Below are positions 8,312-17,318 of a stretch of DNA of 64,000 nt, in pieces. This DNA is from BM002 sp050124835. GTDB lineage: Bacteria > Desulfobacterota > Syntrophobacteria > BM002. The position numbers and the translations under genes were made by a program. The DNA lies in contig JASFEM010000003.1 of NCBI GenBank assembly GCA_050124835.1, positions 1-64,000 of the forward strand. The letters are read 5' to 3'. How positions within the stretch are numbered: position 1 is the first letter of the stretch; each line of letters starts with the position of its first letter. Below the pieces are notes generated by a model that had not been told where the DNA came from, did no database searches, and saw only the letters and a list, made by a program, of their open reading frames with translations.

Positions 8312-9775
8312 TCAGCTTTCGGTCGGATCCACCGGCAAGGAAATAATAATAGCCGTTCCTTTGTTCTCAGCCTCTTGTGGTTTTTGCCGCGGTGGACTCT
8401 CGATTAAAATCGTGCCACCGTGACTTTCGATAATGTTCCGGACTATGGGAAGTCCCAAGCCCGTGCCCGTCTCACGGGTGGTGAAAAACGGGTCGAATAT
8501 TTTTCCTATCATTTCCTTGGAAATACCTGAACCGGTGTCAGTGATGATAATCTCCAACGTATCTTCTTTAGGCTCTTTGTAGCGCGTTATCACCCGGATA
8601 GTTCCCCCTTCATTTAACGCTTCCATCGCATTAACAAAAATGTTCAAAAATGCACGGTAAAGGAGGTCTCCGTCTGCGTAAACTGGCCTACCATTTTCGG
8701 CAACGTGGAGTTCCACTTTGATACCCCGTTTTTCAAGTTCAAATTCCAGAAATTTGAGGTTTCTCTCCAGTACCTTGTCGACCCGGCATTCCGATAAATG
8801 TGGCGTAGTGGGTCGAGCAAAATCCAGAAAATCAGTGACAATGGAGTTCAGACGATTTGTCTCCTCCATGATAATTTTGCTGAGCTGCTTTCTTGAATCT
8901 CCCTCCTCCGTTTTCTGAATTAGCAGCTCAGCTGTGGAGCCGATGATCCCAAGAGGATTTCGGATCTCATGACTGACACCTGCCACCATCTCCCCCAGAA
9001 CAGCCATTTTCTCAGCTTGGTGAAGCTGCGCTTCCAAACGCCTGCGTTCTTTGGCTCTCTTGACGATGATCCGCTCACCACGCTTCACAATGAAACGGAG
9101 GACGAAAAAGAGTAAGCTCATCACTCCCACAAGGCTTATTGCAATGATATTTTGGAAACGGGTAATGGCCGCATAGTCCTCGGAGATATCCTGGGTAATC
9201 TCAAAAACGCCAAGGATCTGGCCGAAATCTCTAGAAAGCGGTTTTTTCATCCGGAGAGGAATATAGGTCTTGAGCTGCCGCTGTTTGGCCAAAGTACCCA
9301 GTTCAAAACCCAGAAAGCCCCCGCGCGAAACAAGCCGCGATGAGGATTTGCCCTGACGCGCCAAATTGAAGTCGATACCGCCGAGGCCGGAGAGACCCAA
9401 TAAGGAACTATCTGTGCTGTAAGTGACCAACTCGTTAAGATCATAAACAATGACCCGGTCAATTTTGAAACCGTGAATGGTGTTGCGAACGACCTTATCC
9501 AGAAGTTGATATTGTTCAGGATTGCTGAGCCGAACTCGTCCGTACTTGAGCGCCGTCGGTAGCACAAACTGGGTGAAAACTTGATGGTTTAAATTGATCG
9601 CCACCAAAAGGGCATACTGTTCACTTTTGCTTAGCAGTTCGTTCTTTGCCCGCTGAGAGATAAATATGGAAAGCAACAGGGTTGGAATGAGAATCACCAC
9701 TAGGCTGGACAGAGAGAAATACTTGACCAGCCGAAATGGCTTGATACTCTCGCTGGACTCGAGTGCCGTCCGCAT
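8312..9775 (-). CDS. Membrane sensor histidine kinase
   Basis: 487 residues. A transmembrane helix at about 21-40, a periplasmic sensor region at about 41-205, a second helix at about 209-230, a basic coiled-coil linker, then HisKA with the phospho-acceptor H269 (GVSHEIRNPLG), and HATPase_c with N box (FLNIFVNAMEAL), G1 (ITDTGSGIS) and G2 (GTGLGLPIV). It would sense an extracytoplasmic signal and phosphorylate the sigma-54 regulator encoded 293 bp downstream (same strand). The sensor domain is not one I can name; its fold may be single-Cache-like. The ligand cannot be read from the sequence. Confidence 0.93.
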   Translation of the reverse strand: MRTALESSESIKPFRLVKYFSLSSLVVILIPTLLLSIFISQRAKNELLSKSEQYALLVAINLNHQVFTQFVLPTALKYGRVRLSNPEQYQLLDKVVRNTIHGFKIDRVIVYDLNELVTYSTDSSLLGLSGLGGIDFNLARQGKSSSRLVSRGGFLGFELGTLAKQRQLKTYIPLRMKKPLSRDFGQILGVFEITQDISEDYAAITRFQNIIAISLVGVMSLLFFVLRFIVKRGERIIVKRAKERRRLEAQLHQAEKMAVLGEMVAGVSHEIRNPLGIIGSTAELLIQKTEEGDSRKQLSKIIMEETNRLNSIVTDFLDFARPTTPHLSECRVDKVLERNLKFLEFELEKRGIKVELHVAENGRPVYADGDLLYRAFLNIFVNAMEALNEGGTIRVITRYKEPKEDTLEIIITDTGSGISKEMIGKIFDPFFTTRETGTGLGLPIVRNIIESHGGTILIESPPRQKPQEAENKGTAIIISLPVDPTES

Positions 9776-9852
9776 TGAATCAGCCCTCGTCTTCTCGTAG
9801 TCGTTTCATTATACACTACCTGAGACGACAAACCTTGCCATCACTTCATTTA

Positions 9853-10785
9853 TTAGAAGGTTAACCGTAAGGAGAGTCCTAGCCGATCTAACCCTGGCTC
9901 CAAACCAAGGGAAAGCCGATAAGTCTCCTTAAGTTCTTGGCGAAATCTTTTTTCTTCCCTTGCATTTGCCTCACGTGCAGCCTTCACGGCGGTTCGAATT
10001 CCTCCAGCATACCAACCTAATTCGAAAAAAACGAGAATTCCGCCAAGAACTGGGCTGTCATTCTTAAAAGCGACTACGGCTCCAGTTATAAAGAGAGCGT
10101 TGAGGAAAAACGAGGTCGCAGCCTCACCCGGTCTCCCTGCATAGAGGTGTCCTGAGCCTGGTAATACTGCAGACAGTGCCCCGGCTACTGCTGGCGATTT
10201 TCTGCCACCCTCCGGTCGCTGCTGCAGCGCCTGACTGAGCGATTTTGCTCTTGGGTAAAGTCTGCTCTCTGGACTTACCTGCTCCAACGTGGCAACTGCC
10301 TGCTCGTAATTACCGTCATCGATCTGTAGCCAGGCCAAACGTAGATATACGGTATCGATCTCTGGGTTTTCAGGATAGCGCGCGATGAAACGTTTAGTCC
10401 AATAGATGGCCTCTGGGTAGCGCTTCTGCTCCTCACGAATCGCGACCACCTCCAAGATGGCCTCTCGAGTGATGGGTTCCCCTACTCTGCGATTGATTAG
10501 TCTGACAAGGTAATTGACCGCCTTATCAGGTTTTCCTCCGCGGCGGTAACAACGACCAATCTGGAGTTCAGCTTCGGGTGCGCGGCTATCGGTCGGGAAG
10601 CGAAAGAGAAAGCGATTGTACTCTGTCGCTGCCCGGTAGAAATACTGCTCTTGGTAAAGATAGTTTGCAAAATTCCACAACAGGTCCGCTTGCTCTTCGG
10701 CCATGACCGGCTGAGCCAAAACCTCACAGAGCACGAGCAGCAACAAGCACCAGCCTATCCGGCCTAGTAGTATGGCGCGAACCAT
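9853..10785 (-). CDS. Secreted/membrane TPR protein with C-terminal hydrophobic domain
   Basis: 310 residues. A signal peptide ends near residue 29 (QPVMA). TPR-like helices follow (about 30-190), resembling BamD/YbgF-type repeats with segments such as RFPTDSRAPEAELQIGRCY. A hydrophobic C-terminal part (about 200-270) begins with PGSGHLYAGRPGEA and holds two likely membrane helices; this glycine-rich motif occurs in small envelope proteins of unknown function. The start overlaps the end of the upstream TPR gene by 22 bp, so the two are probably co-translated. Function is unknown; an envelope scaffold role is a guess. Confidence 0.8.
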   Translation of the reverse strand: MVRAILLGRIGWCLLLLVLCEVLAQPVMAEEQADLLWNFANYLYQEQYFYRAATEYNRFLFRFPTDSRAPEAELQIGRCYRRGGKPDKAVNYLVRLINRRVGEPITREAILEVVAIREEQKRYPEAIYWTKRFIARYPENPEIDTVYLRLAWLQIDDGNYEQAVATLEQVSPESRLYPRAKSLSQALQQRPEGGRKSPAVAGALSAVLPGSGHLYAGRPGEAATSFFLNALFITGAVVAFKNDSPVLGGILVFFELGWYAGGIRTAVKAAREANAREEKRFRQELKETYRLSLGLEPGLDRLGLSLRLTF

Positions 10786-11369
10786 TGCTTCATCCGCTTC
10801 AGTTTTTCATTGGATTTATCGTCTTCGGCTACCTGTTCTAGAGCCTGCTTTACCTTCTCTTTTCTGTTTTCTTGCCAGTCCCTTTGGTCGACGTAAGCAC
10901 TGTCCAACTCGCGCGCCTTAAGATAGGCTTTGGCTGCCTCCCCATACCGCTTCTGGTGAAAAAGCGCCACAGCCAGATTATATTGGGCCTTGGTGTAGCG
11001 CGAGTTCAGCTTGAGGGCCTGACGAAACTCCTTTTCTGCTTTCTCTGCTCTTCGCTGACGGAGATAAAGAATACCCAGGTTATTGTGTGGGATTGCATAA
11101 GCGTCATCCATTTCGATTGCTTTCAGAAAACTCGTCTCCGCTTCTTCATACTTCTCCGCCTTCAGGTAATAGTAGCCAAGTGCATTCTGGTAAGAGGCCT
11201 TCCGTGGATGAAGCTTAACCAACTTCTCGTAGCGCTCGATTCCCTTTGCCGGTGACAATTCAGCACCCTTCGCCGGAAACGGACCAGCCACAAAGAAAAT
11301 CAACACCATTAATGTATTAACTACACTCCTTCGAGTCAGAACTTCTAACTGTTCCGAGCCGCGAAGCAT
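10764..11369 (-). CDS. Secreted TPR protein
   Basis: 201 residues. The N-terminal hydrophobic stretch (about 15-35, ending GAEL) looks like a signal peptide. At least four TPR units follow (about 42-160), with the typical pattern NLGILYLRQRRAEKAEKEF and YNLAVALFHQKRYGEAAKAY. The C-terminus is highly charged. TPR proteins mediate protein-protein contacts; no specific role can be assigned. It overlaps the next gene on the minus strand by 22 bp. Confidence 0.8.
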   Translation of the reverse strand: MLRGSEQLEVLTRRSVVNTLMVLIFFVAGPFPAKGAELSPAKGIERYEKLVKLHPRKASYQNALGYYYLKAEKYEEAETSFLKAIEMDDAYAIPHNNLGILYLRQRRAEKAEKEFRQALKLNSRYTKAQYNLAVALFHQKRYGEAAKAYLKARELDSAYVDQRDWQENRKEKVKQALEQVAEDDKSNEKLKRMKQWFAPYY

Positions 11370-11446
11370 ATGGCAAATCCCCCCTAGCGGAATCAGTTTA
11401 AATATTCCTCTTGCTAGCGCTTATTGCTTACGCGCTACCCTTTCTG

Positions 11447-11600
11447 CCCGCTTGTCCCGCGCTTCCTGTCCTGAGCGACAGGACCTCCAGTGAGCCTCAG
11501 TCGAACGTCTCGTCGACGGGTTTTATCGAAGGAGTCGCGGGACTGTCTGCTGCTTGCGGATTTTCTTGCTCTGCGCTTTGCACTTTGCGCTTTGCAGCGT
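11447..11600. repeat. Repeat element running into the rarA 3' end
   Basis: The segment holds CCTGTC/GACAGG arms (11465-11470 and 11477-11482), then CAGTCGAACG and CGTCGACGGG words, then CTGCGCTTTGCACTTTGCG-type repeats (11570-11597). Similar GACAGG/CTCGTCGAC words occur at 49605-49660 and 51885-51960. The rarA stop codon lies inside it. Confidence 0.6.
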
Positions 11601-12936
11601 TTACCCCTTGGCGCCACTGTTTCAGCCGCTCCCGCAGGCTGGCTTCATAGCCTCGATTCGTTGGCATATAGAAGCGCACATTCTCAATACCCTCGGGGAG
11701 ATAGCTCAATGGAACGTGACCCTCCGGATAGTCGTGCGGATAAAGGTAGTCGCGGCCGTATCCCAATTGGCGCATCAGCTCAGTCGGTGCATTGCGAAAT
11801 TCCATGGGGACCGGCAGATTCCCCTTTTCCTCCACTTGCTGCCTTGCTTTGCCGTAAGCTTGGTAGAGCGCGTTACTTTTCGGGGCCGTGGCCATATAGA
11901 CTGCTGCTTCGGCCAAAGCTAAATCTCCTTCTGGACGTCCCATTAAGTGAAACGCCTGTTGGGCCGCCACCGCCACCATCAGCGCCCTAGGATCAGCAAG
12001 ACCCACATCCTCTGAAGCAAAGCGCACCATTCTGCGGGCGATGTAGAGAGGGTCTTCTCCAGCGGCAAGCATCCTAGCAAGCCAGTAAAGCGCAGCATCC
12101 GGATCGCTTCCACGCAAACTCTTGTGAAGCGCAGAAATCAGATTGTAGTGTTCCTCACCGCCCTTGTCGTAGATGAGCGGCTTTTTCTGGATCGCATCAG
12201 CCATTGACTGGAGATTGACCTGCCGCTGCCCTTCTGGGTTTGGCGGTGTTGTCAGTGCTGCAATCTCTAGGCCGTTAAGGGCCAGACGTGCGTCCCCCTT
12301 TGACTCCTGAATCAGATACCGCAGCGCCTCTTCATCTATCTCAACATTCAGTCCACCCAGTCCCATTTCCGCATCTTGCAACGCCCGACTGAGAATGACT
12401 CCAAGTTCGCCATCACTCAGTGGTTCCAAAACCACCACTGGCGCCCGGGACAGTAATGGCGGAATTACTTCGAAAGAGGGATTCTCGGTGGTTGCTCCGA
12501 TGAAGGTTACAGTGCCGTCCTCTACATAAGGAAGGAGTAAGTCCTGTTGCGCCTTGTTGAAGCGGTGAATCTCATCCACGAATAGAATCGTGCCTCTACC
12601 ATGAGTACTTTGTTGGTGTCTGGCTTCATCGACAGCTGCCCGCACATCCTTAACGCCAGCCGTAACTGCAGAGAGATTGATTAGATAAGCTTCACTATCT
12701 TGGGCGATTAAACGGGCTAAGGTGGTCTTACCGCATCCCGGCGGACCCCAGAAAATGAGAGATTGTAACCGCCTGTGCCCGAGCAACCTTCCCACCAACT
12801 TCTCAGGAGCCATGATTTGCTGCTGGCCGACAAACTCTTGCACGCTTCTGGGACGCAAGCGCTCTGCCAGGGGTGACTCTAGCTTCAAGGCGGTCGATCT
12901 AAAAAGATCCTTCTGTTTCAATAGCCCACCCGCCAT
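11497..12936 (-). CDS. rarA: Replication-associated recombination protein A (RarA/MgsA AAA+ ATPase)
   Basis: 479 residues. Near the N-terminus is LAERLRPRSVQEFVGQQ, then Walker A GPPGCGKTT, Walker B DEIHRFNKAQQD, sensor 1 GATTENPSFE, and the RarA tetramerisation region with RMLAAGEDPLYIARRMVRFASEDVGLADPRAL (split for length here). RarA acts at stalled replication forks. The body ends near RLKQWRQG; the last 40 or so residues (from about NAAKRKVQSAEQ) are low-complexity and are encoded by word-repeat DNA, so the tail is probably an accretion rather than a functional domain. Confidence 0.95.
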   Translation of the reverse strand: MAGGLLKQKDLFRSTALKLESPLAERLRPRSVQEFVGQQQIMAPEKLVGRLLGHRRLQSLIFWGPPGCGKTTLARLIAQDSEAYLINLSAVTAGVKDVRAAVDEARHQQSTHGRGTILFVDEIHRFNKAQQDLLLPYVEDGTVTFIGATTENPSFEVIPPLLSRAPVVVLEPLSDGELGVILSRALQDAEMGLGGLNVEIDEEALRYLIQESKGDARLALNGLEIAALTTPPNPEGQRQVNLQSMADAIQKKPLIYDKGGEEHYNLISALHKSLRGSDPDAALYWLARMLAAGEDPLYIARRMVRFASEDVGLADPRALMVAVAAQQAFHLMGRPEGDLALAEAAVYMATAPKSNALYQAYGKARQQVEEKGNLPVPMEFRNAPTELMRQLGYGRDYLYPHDYPEGHVPLSYLPEGIENVRFYMPTNRGYEASLRERLKQWRQGVNAAKRKVQSAEQENPQAADSPATPSIKPVDETFD

Positions 12937-13436
12937 TGCTAACTGTCAGCTATCAGCAAAATAATTGACTGCACATCGACAAGAGCCCAAGAGAAAAGCC
13001 GCATCGCACACTATCGGTTCGTAAGACCCTAGCGACCTTTGTTGACCAAAAAAATCTTGAACCGTTGTCAGCGCTGATCGCTGACCTCTTACCAGTATCA
13101 CTAGTGATTTCAAGGGATTTGAGCGAAACCTTACCGCAAGCAGTCTGGTTTGTCAATGTAGGTTGATTGCCGAAGGAGGTGAGTATTGGCTAGTGGAGCA
13201 GCCGGGTCACTTACGCCAGAAAATTTTGAGCGAAATAGGTTAAAAAACCACCCATACAAGATATCTTTTACTATAAATAACTTTAGCTTTATACTATTTA
13301 ATTAAGTAATAATATATATTTATTAAATTATATTTTTGGCAAAATGGTTAAGTATTGATGTGATGTTGAACAGATAGGGCTTTGCATTGCGACCATTGTC
13401 AGTGGCGGGTTTAGCAAGAGGAGGGTTTGGTCAGAG
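12937..13436. other. Intergenic gap, partly AT-rich
   Basis: 500 bp between rarA and livF. It begins with word-repeat DNA (TGTCAGCTATCAGC, 12947-12960). From about 13230 to 13350 it is strongly AT-rich (runs such as TAATAATATATATTTATTAA). A 67-codon frame at 12953-13156 looks spurious. No RNA gene or clear terminator is seen; the rarA promoter must lie here. Confidence 0.5.
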
Positions 13437-14144
13437 CTACTCCCCTAAATAGGCCTCTCTTACCTTGGGGTTTTCCAACAAATTCTTCGCCGTATCCTCA
13501 AGTACTACTTGTCCCGTCTCAATAACATAGCCATAATCTGCCAGTTCCAAGGCAGCCTGGGCATTTTGCTCCACCAAAAGGATTGTAACCCCCTGCTGCT
13601 CTCGAATCTGGCGGATAATACCCATGATGTGCTCCACTATTAAAGGAGCCAGTCCCAAAGAGGGTTCATCCAGGAGAAGCAGACGGGGGGTGCTCATCAA
13701 AGCCCGGGCGATGGCAAGCATCTGTTGCTCCCCCCCCGAAAGGGTTCCACCCACTTGCTTGTGCCGCTCTTCCAGAATAGGAAAAAGTGCGTAGGCTTGT
13801 TCCAGAGACTTGTTAACAGCCGCTTTGTCACGCCTTAGGTAAGCTCCCAGGGTGAGATTTTCTTGCACCGTGAGAAGAGGAAATATTCTTCGCCCTTCAG
13901 GGACCTGGACGATTCCTCGCCGGACGATCTCTTCCGGAGGGAGGCCATGAATGGGCTCTCCCTGAAAGTCTATCCCACCCGAGGAAATACGCTGAATGCC
14001 ACTGATAGACATTAGAGTTGTGGATTTCCCCGCACCGTTAGCTCCGATTAGACAGCAGATGCTTCCTTTCCTTACTTCTAGGGAAACCCCTCGGATGGCG
14101 TGGATCTGTCCGTAGTAGCTGTGGATATTTCTAAGCTTGAGCAT
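13437..14144 (-). CDS. livF: Branched-chain amino acid ABC transporter ATPase LivF
   Basis: 235 residues, the usual length. Walker A GANGAGKST, Q-loop region IVQVPEGRRIFPLLTVQENL, signature LSGGEQQMLAIARAL, Walker B LLLLDEPSLGL and H-loop LLVEQNAQ are all present. With LivG it powers import of branched-chain amino acids or similar ligands through LivH/LivM. It overlaps livG by 14 bp at the end of the livHMGF run. Confidence 0.96.
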   Translation of the reverse strand: MLKLRNIHSYYGQIHAIRGVSLEVRKGSICCLIGANGAGKSTTLMSISGIQRISSGGIDFQGEPIHGLPPEEIVRRGIVQVPEGRRIFPLLTVQENLTLGAYLRRDKAAVNKSLEQAYALFPILEERHKQVGGTLSGGEQQMLAIARALMSTPRLLLLDEPSLGLAPLIVEHIMGIIRQIREQQGVTILLVEQNAQAALELADYGYVIETGQVVLEDTAKNLLENPKVREAYLGE

Positions 14145-15318
14145 CCGCCATGCCTCTGCCTAGGTAGGCCTCGATGACTCTCGGATTGGCCCGTATTTCA
14201 TTGGGCGTTCCCTGGGCGATGAGTTCACCATGATCAAATGCGTAAATATGGTCAGCCAGATTCATCATTACCTTCATATCATGCTCGATGATAAGCACGG
14301 TGATTCCTCGGTCACGAATTTTGCGAATCAGCTGCATCAGCTGGGCTGATTCGAGCGGATTCATTCCTGCTGCTGGCTCATCTAGGAGAAGTAAGCGTGG
14401 ATGAGAGGCCAGGGCTCGTGCCAATTCCAACCGTCGCTGTTCACCGTAGGCCAGGGCGCCAGACAGATCGAAAGCCCGATGTTCAAGACCAACAAACCTC
14501 AGGTGTTCCAGGGCTTCTTGTTCAATATCCTTTTCTTCACTCCGCTGGGAGCGGGTCCGAAAAAGGGCGGACCATACCTTTTGCTGCATCTTGCCATGAG
14601 CGCCTATCTTGACATTATCCAGAACACTCAGGCTCAGGAAGAGGCGTATGTTTTGAAAGGTGCGCGCCATACCCAATCGATTAATCTCATCCGGGCCCAA
14701 TCTGAATCCGTAAAGTAGGCGCACCTCCCTCAACATGAGCTGCCACATAAGATAAACACTGAAGGGAATATCGAGAATGGACCACGGAAAAGCAAAATAG
14801 GCGAGCTTCACCCCTATCGCCGGTACTTGTCCCAGTGAGGAGGAATGGGCCAGCCACCATATGGCTAGATAGAGATCACCCAAAAGAAAGACGAACATAA
14901 CGCTCCAAGCCCAGATCTGGAGTTGTTTCAAACCTCGCGCCACAACCATGCGTATGCTCAAAATGAAAACGACGAGCAAGCTTAACTCAACCTTGAAAGG
15001 GGTTCGGGATATGAAGAAAGCCCAGAAAAGGGGAGCCCAGGCCAGGCTAAATATGAGAAAACCATTTGTACAGCGCCTAACGTGCTGCGGTTTTCGAGTC
15101 GAAATCTCAGGGACGACCGATCTTTCTTGAAAAAATACTTGGCCAGCAGTCGGATAGTAAAGTCCGGTCAGACAGTTAAAAAGGGTGGTCTTTCCGGCAC
15201 CATTGGGACCGATAATCCCCACTATCATACCCGTCACCACCTCGAGGCTTACATTGCTCAGGGCACTAAGCCCCCCGAAAATCTTGGACAGGTTGCTCAC
15301 CCTGAGGATAGAATCCAT
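14131..15318 (-). CDS. livG: LivG-type ABC ATPase with a hydrophobic insertion
   Basis: 395 residues, against about 255 for ordinary LivG. Walker A GPNGAGKT is at 37-44, the Q-loop MARTFQNIRLF at about 217-227, signature-region ALAYGEQRRLELARAL, Walker B LLLLDEPAAGM and H-loop IIEHDMK are intact. Between residues about 68 and 203 lies an extra segment of about 135 residues with four hydrophobic stretches (about 86-103, 110-127, 135-157, 170-196), inserted just before the conserved PDEINRLGMARTFQ. The frame stays open through it and the flanking family residues are conserved, so it is unlikely to be a sequencing error. It lies between livM (8 bp away) and livF (14-bp overlap). Confidence 0.93.
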   Translation of the reverse strand: MDSILRVSNLSKIFGGLSALSNVSLEVVTGMIVGIIGPNGAGKTTLFNCLTGLYYPTAGQVFFQERSVVPEISTRKPQHVRRCTNGFLIFSLAWAPLFWAFFISRTPFKVELSLLVVFILSIRMVVARGLKQLQIWAWSVMFVFLLGDLYLAIWWLAHSSSLGQVPAIGVKLAYFAFPWSILDIPFSVYLMWQLMLREVRLLYGFRLGPDEINRLGMARTFQNIRLFLSLSVLDNVKIGAHGKMQQKVWSALFRTRSQRSEEKDIEQEALEHLRFVGLEHRAFDLSGALAYGEQRRLELARALASHPRLLLLDEPAAGMNPLESAQLMQLIRKIRDRGITVLIIEHDMKVMMNLADHIYAFDHGELIAQGTPNEIRANPRVIEAYLGRGMADAQA

Positions 15319-15326
15319 GGAGGAGT

Positions 15327-16331
15327 TTACTCCTTGCCCCCGAACAGGGCCAGACGTTGTCGAATGCGTTCTGCCTTATTCTCCTGAGCCCGATCAAATG
15401 GGATGAGCCCCGCCGGACGCCAGCGCATCATCAGTACCAGAATCAAGCCATATATTAAATAACGGGCACTGAACATTGCCTGCGGCAAAATAGCCCGGAG
15501 AATTTCTGACAGAGGAATAAGAATAAATGCCCCCAACATGGTCCCCGTAATGCTTCCCATACCGCCGAACACAATAAGGCAAAGAATGAGAATGGACTCC
15601 CAAAATTTGAACATATCCGGGTGGATGAATTTGAACCATCTGGCGAAGAAAGCGCCGCCCATGGCGCCAATAGATGCACTCATGGCAAAAGCGATGATCT
15701 TGTAGCGAATGAGATTAATGCCACAGCACTGTGCTGCTATTTCGTCTTCACGTATTGCAAACCAGGCTCTACCAAGACGCGAGTCCTCCAGCCGCGTAAC
15801 CACCAGGATTACCACCATAAGCAGAAGGACCACCAGATAGTAGAACTCCCAGTCGAACGTGAGGGGGTGGCCGAAGATGACGGGAGGTGAAATGCCCGGA
15901 AGCCCCATAGGTCCGCGGGTGAGCCAGAGCTCATTGCGTAACACTAGAACCACAAGCTCCGAGAAACCAAAGGTGACAATGGCAAAATAATCTCCGGTGA
16001 GACGCAGCGTCGGCGCACCTAGGAGAATTCCCCACAGAGCGCCGTTAAGAGCGGCCAACGGTAGAACTATCCAAAAACTGAGATCGAAGTGGATGGTCAG
16101 CAGACCTGCTGTATAGGCCCCGATTCCATAGAACCCCACATACCCCAGATCCAGCAGGCCGGTGAATCCGGGGACGATATTTAACCCCAAGGCCAGGATC
16201 ATGTAAAGAACAGCGGTGGTGACCACGCGGAGAAGATAGTTTGTGGAACTACCGAGAGGCAGCCAGGGCAAGAGAAGTGCTAGAGCGACAAGGCCCACTA
16301 ATTTCCAACGGGATGGTAGCTTGACCATCAC
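15327..16331 (-). CDS. livM: Branched-chain amino acid ABC transporter permease LivM
   Basis: 334 residues with about nine hydrophobic segments. Family landmarks are YMILALGLNIVPGFTGLLDLGYVGFYGIGAY (quoted in part) near the N-terminus and GGMGSITGTMLGA near the C-terminus, plus the cytoplasmic loop RAWFAIREDEIAAQCCGIN that contacts the ATPases. It forms the inner-membrane channel with LivH. The start overlaps the livH stop by 4 bp (ATGA type), showing translational coupling. Confidence 0.95.
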   Translation of the reverse strand: MMVKLPSRWKLVGLVALALLLPWLPLGSSTNYLLRVVTTAVLYMILALGLNIVPGFTGLLDLGYVGFYGIGAYTAGLLTIHFDLSFWIVLPLAALNGALWGILLGAPTLRLTGDYFAIVTFGFSELVVLVLRNELWLTRGPMGLPGISPPVIFGHPLTFDWEFYYLVVLLLMVVILVVTRLEDSRLGRAWFAIREDEIAAQCCGINLIRYKIIAFAMSASIGAMGGAFFARWFKFIHPDMFKFWESILILCLIVFGGMGSITGTMLGAFILIPLSEILRAILPQAMFSARYLIYGLILVLMMRWRPAGLIPFDRAQENKAERIRQRLALFGGKE

Positions 16332-17242
16332 ACCTTCTCCCCCAACAGCTGCCCTATAAGACCTGAAGGTTTGAAAATGATTACCAGGATCATGACCGCA
16401 TACGAGATGCCGTCCCGGTACTCGGAAGACAGATAGCCTGCGCCAAGCACTTCGGCTATTCCTAAAACCCCCCCACCGAGCATAGCCCCAGGCACGCTCC
16501 CAATCCCTCCAAGTACGGCTGCTGCAAATGCCTTAACGCCGGCAATATAGCCCATGGTAGGAAAAATGGCGTTGTAGTAAAGCCCAACCAGTATCCCGGC
16601 CATACCTCCCATGGCCGAGCCGATGGCAAAGGTGAAAGAGATGACACGATTGACCCCGATACCCATAAGGGCTGAGGTGACCTTGTCTTGAGAGACGGCA
16701 CGCATTGCCGTACCCACTTTGGTCCTGTGAATGATCAGGTGAAGGATTACCATGAAAACGATGGTCACCGAGAGAATAAAAACCTGAAGCCAGCTCAAGG
16801 AGACGTCTGCCACAGTCAATGCGGGCCGAAAGAACACTACCGGCAGGACGTCACGCGGGAATGATTTGATCTGGGATCCCCAAATGAGCAGGGCAAGATT
16901 TTGCAGGAAAATAGACATACCGATGGCGGTGATCAAAGCCGCAAGTCGCGGCGCATTGCGAAGGGGGCGATATGCTATATAGTCCAAAATGATGCCGAAC
17001 AGACCGCATATTATAATCGTCGACGAGAAGGCAACAAAGAAAGGAAGACGCAGCATGGTCACTTGAGTGTAAGCCAAAAAAGCTCCCAGCATGTAAATTT
17101 CGCCGTGGGCAAAGTTGATTAGCTGAATCACGCCATAGACCATGGTGTAGCCCACGGCAATGAGCGCATAGACTCCGCCCAGAGTGACACCGTTGACCAA
17201 TTGCTGGAGAAAAAGACTTGATTGATCCAGGAGGTTTTCCAC
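16328..17242 (-). CDS. livH: Branched-chain amino acid ABC transporter permease LivH
   Basis: 304 residues, largely hydrophobic, with the LivH landmarks LVNGVTLGGVYALIAVGYTM, INFAHGEIYMLGA and GGIGSVPGAMLGG. The loop MRAVSQDKVTSALMGI is the ATPase-contact segment. The start is GTG at 17242; an in-frame TTG lies one codon upstream. It pairs with LivM. A terminator-like hairpin separates it from the binding-protein gene livK, 76 bp upstream. Confidence 0.95.
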   Translation of the reverse strand: MENLLDQSSLFLQQLVNGVTLGGVYALIAVGYTMVYGVIQLINFAHGEIYMLGAFLAYTQVTMLRLPFFVAFSSTIIICGLFGIILDYIAYRPLRNAPRLAALITAIGMSIFLQNLALLIWGSQIKSFPRDVLPVVFFRPALTVADVSLSWLQVFILSVTIVFMVILHLIIHRTKVGTAMRAVSQDKVTSALMGIGVNRVISFTFAIGSAMGGMAGILVGLYYNAIFPTMGYIAGVKAFAAAVLGGIGSVPGAMLGGGVLGIAEVLGAGYLSSEYRDGISYAVMILVIIFKPSGLIGQLLGEKV

Positions 17243-17269
17243 AACGGCCCACTTTCATTAAGAAGTGAA

Positions 17270-17300
17270 AAAGGGCAGGTCAGACACTGACCTGCCCTTT
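17270..17300 (-). terminator. Hairpin between livK and livH (partial terminator)
   Basis: The arms AAAGGGCAGGTCAG (17270-17283) and CTGACCTGCCCTTT (17287-17300) make a perfect 14-bp stem with a 3-base loop. On the minus strand only a short T-run follows (TTTTCACTT). Such hairpins after binding-protein genes commonly protect the upstream mRNA and lower permease expression. Confidence 0.75.
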
Positions 17301-17318
17301 GCTTACATCCGACGACGA

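Noticed and set aside
12953..13156. 67-codon frame on the minus strand upstream of rarA
   Set aside because: Composition is not protein-like, no Shine-Dalgarno, and it lies in word-repeat DNA.
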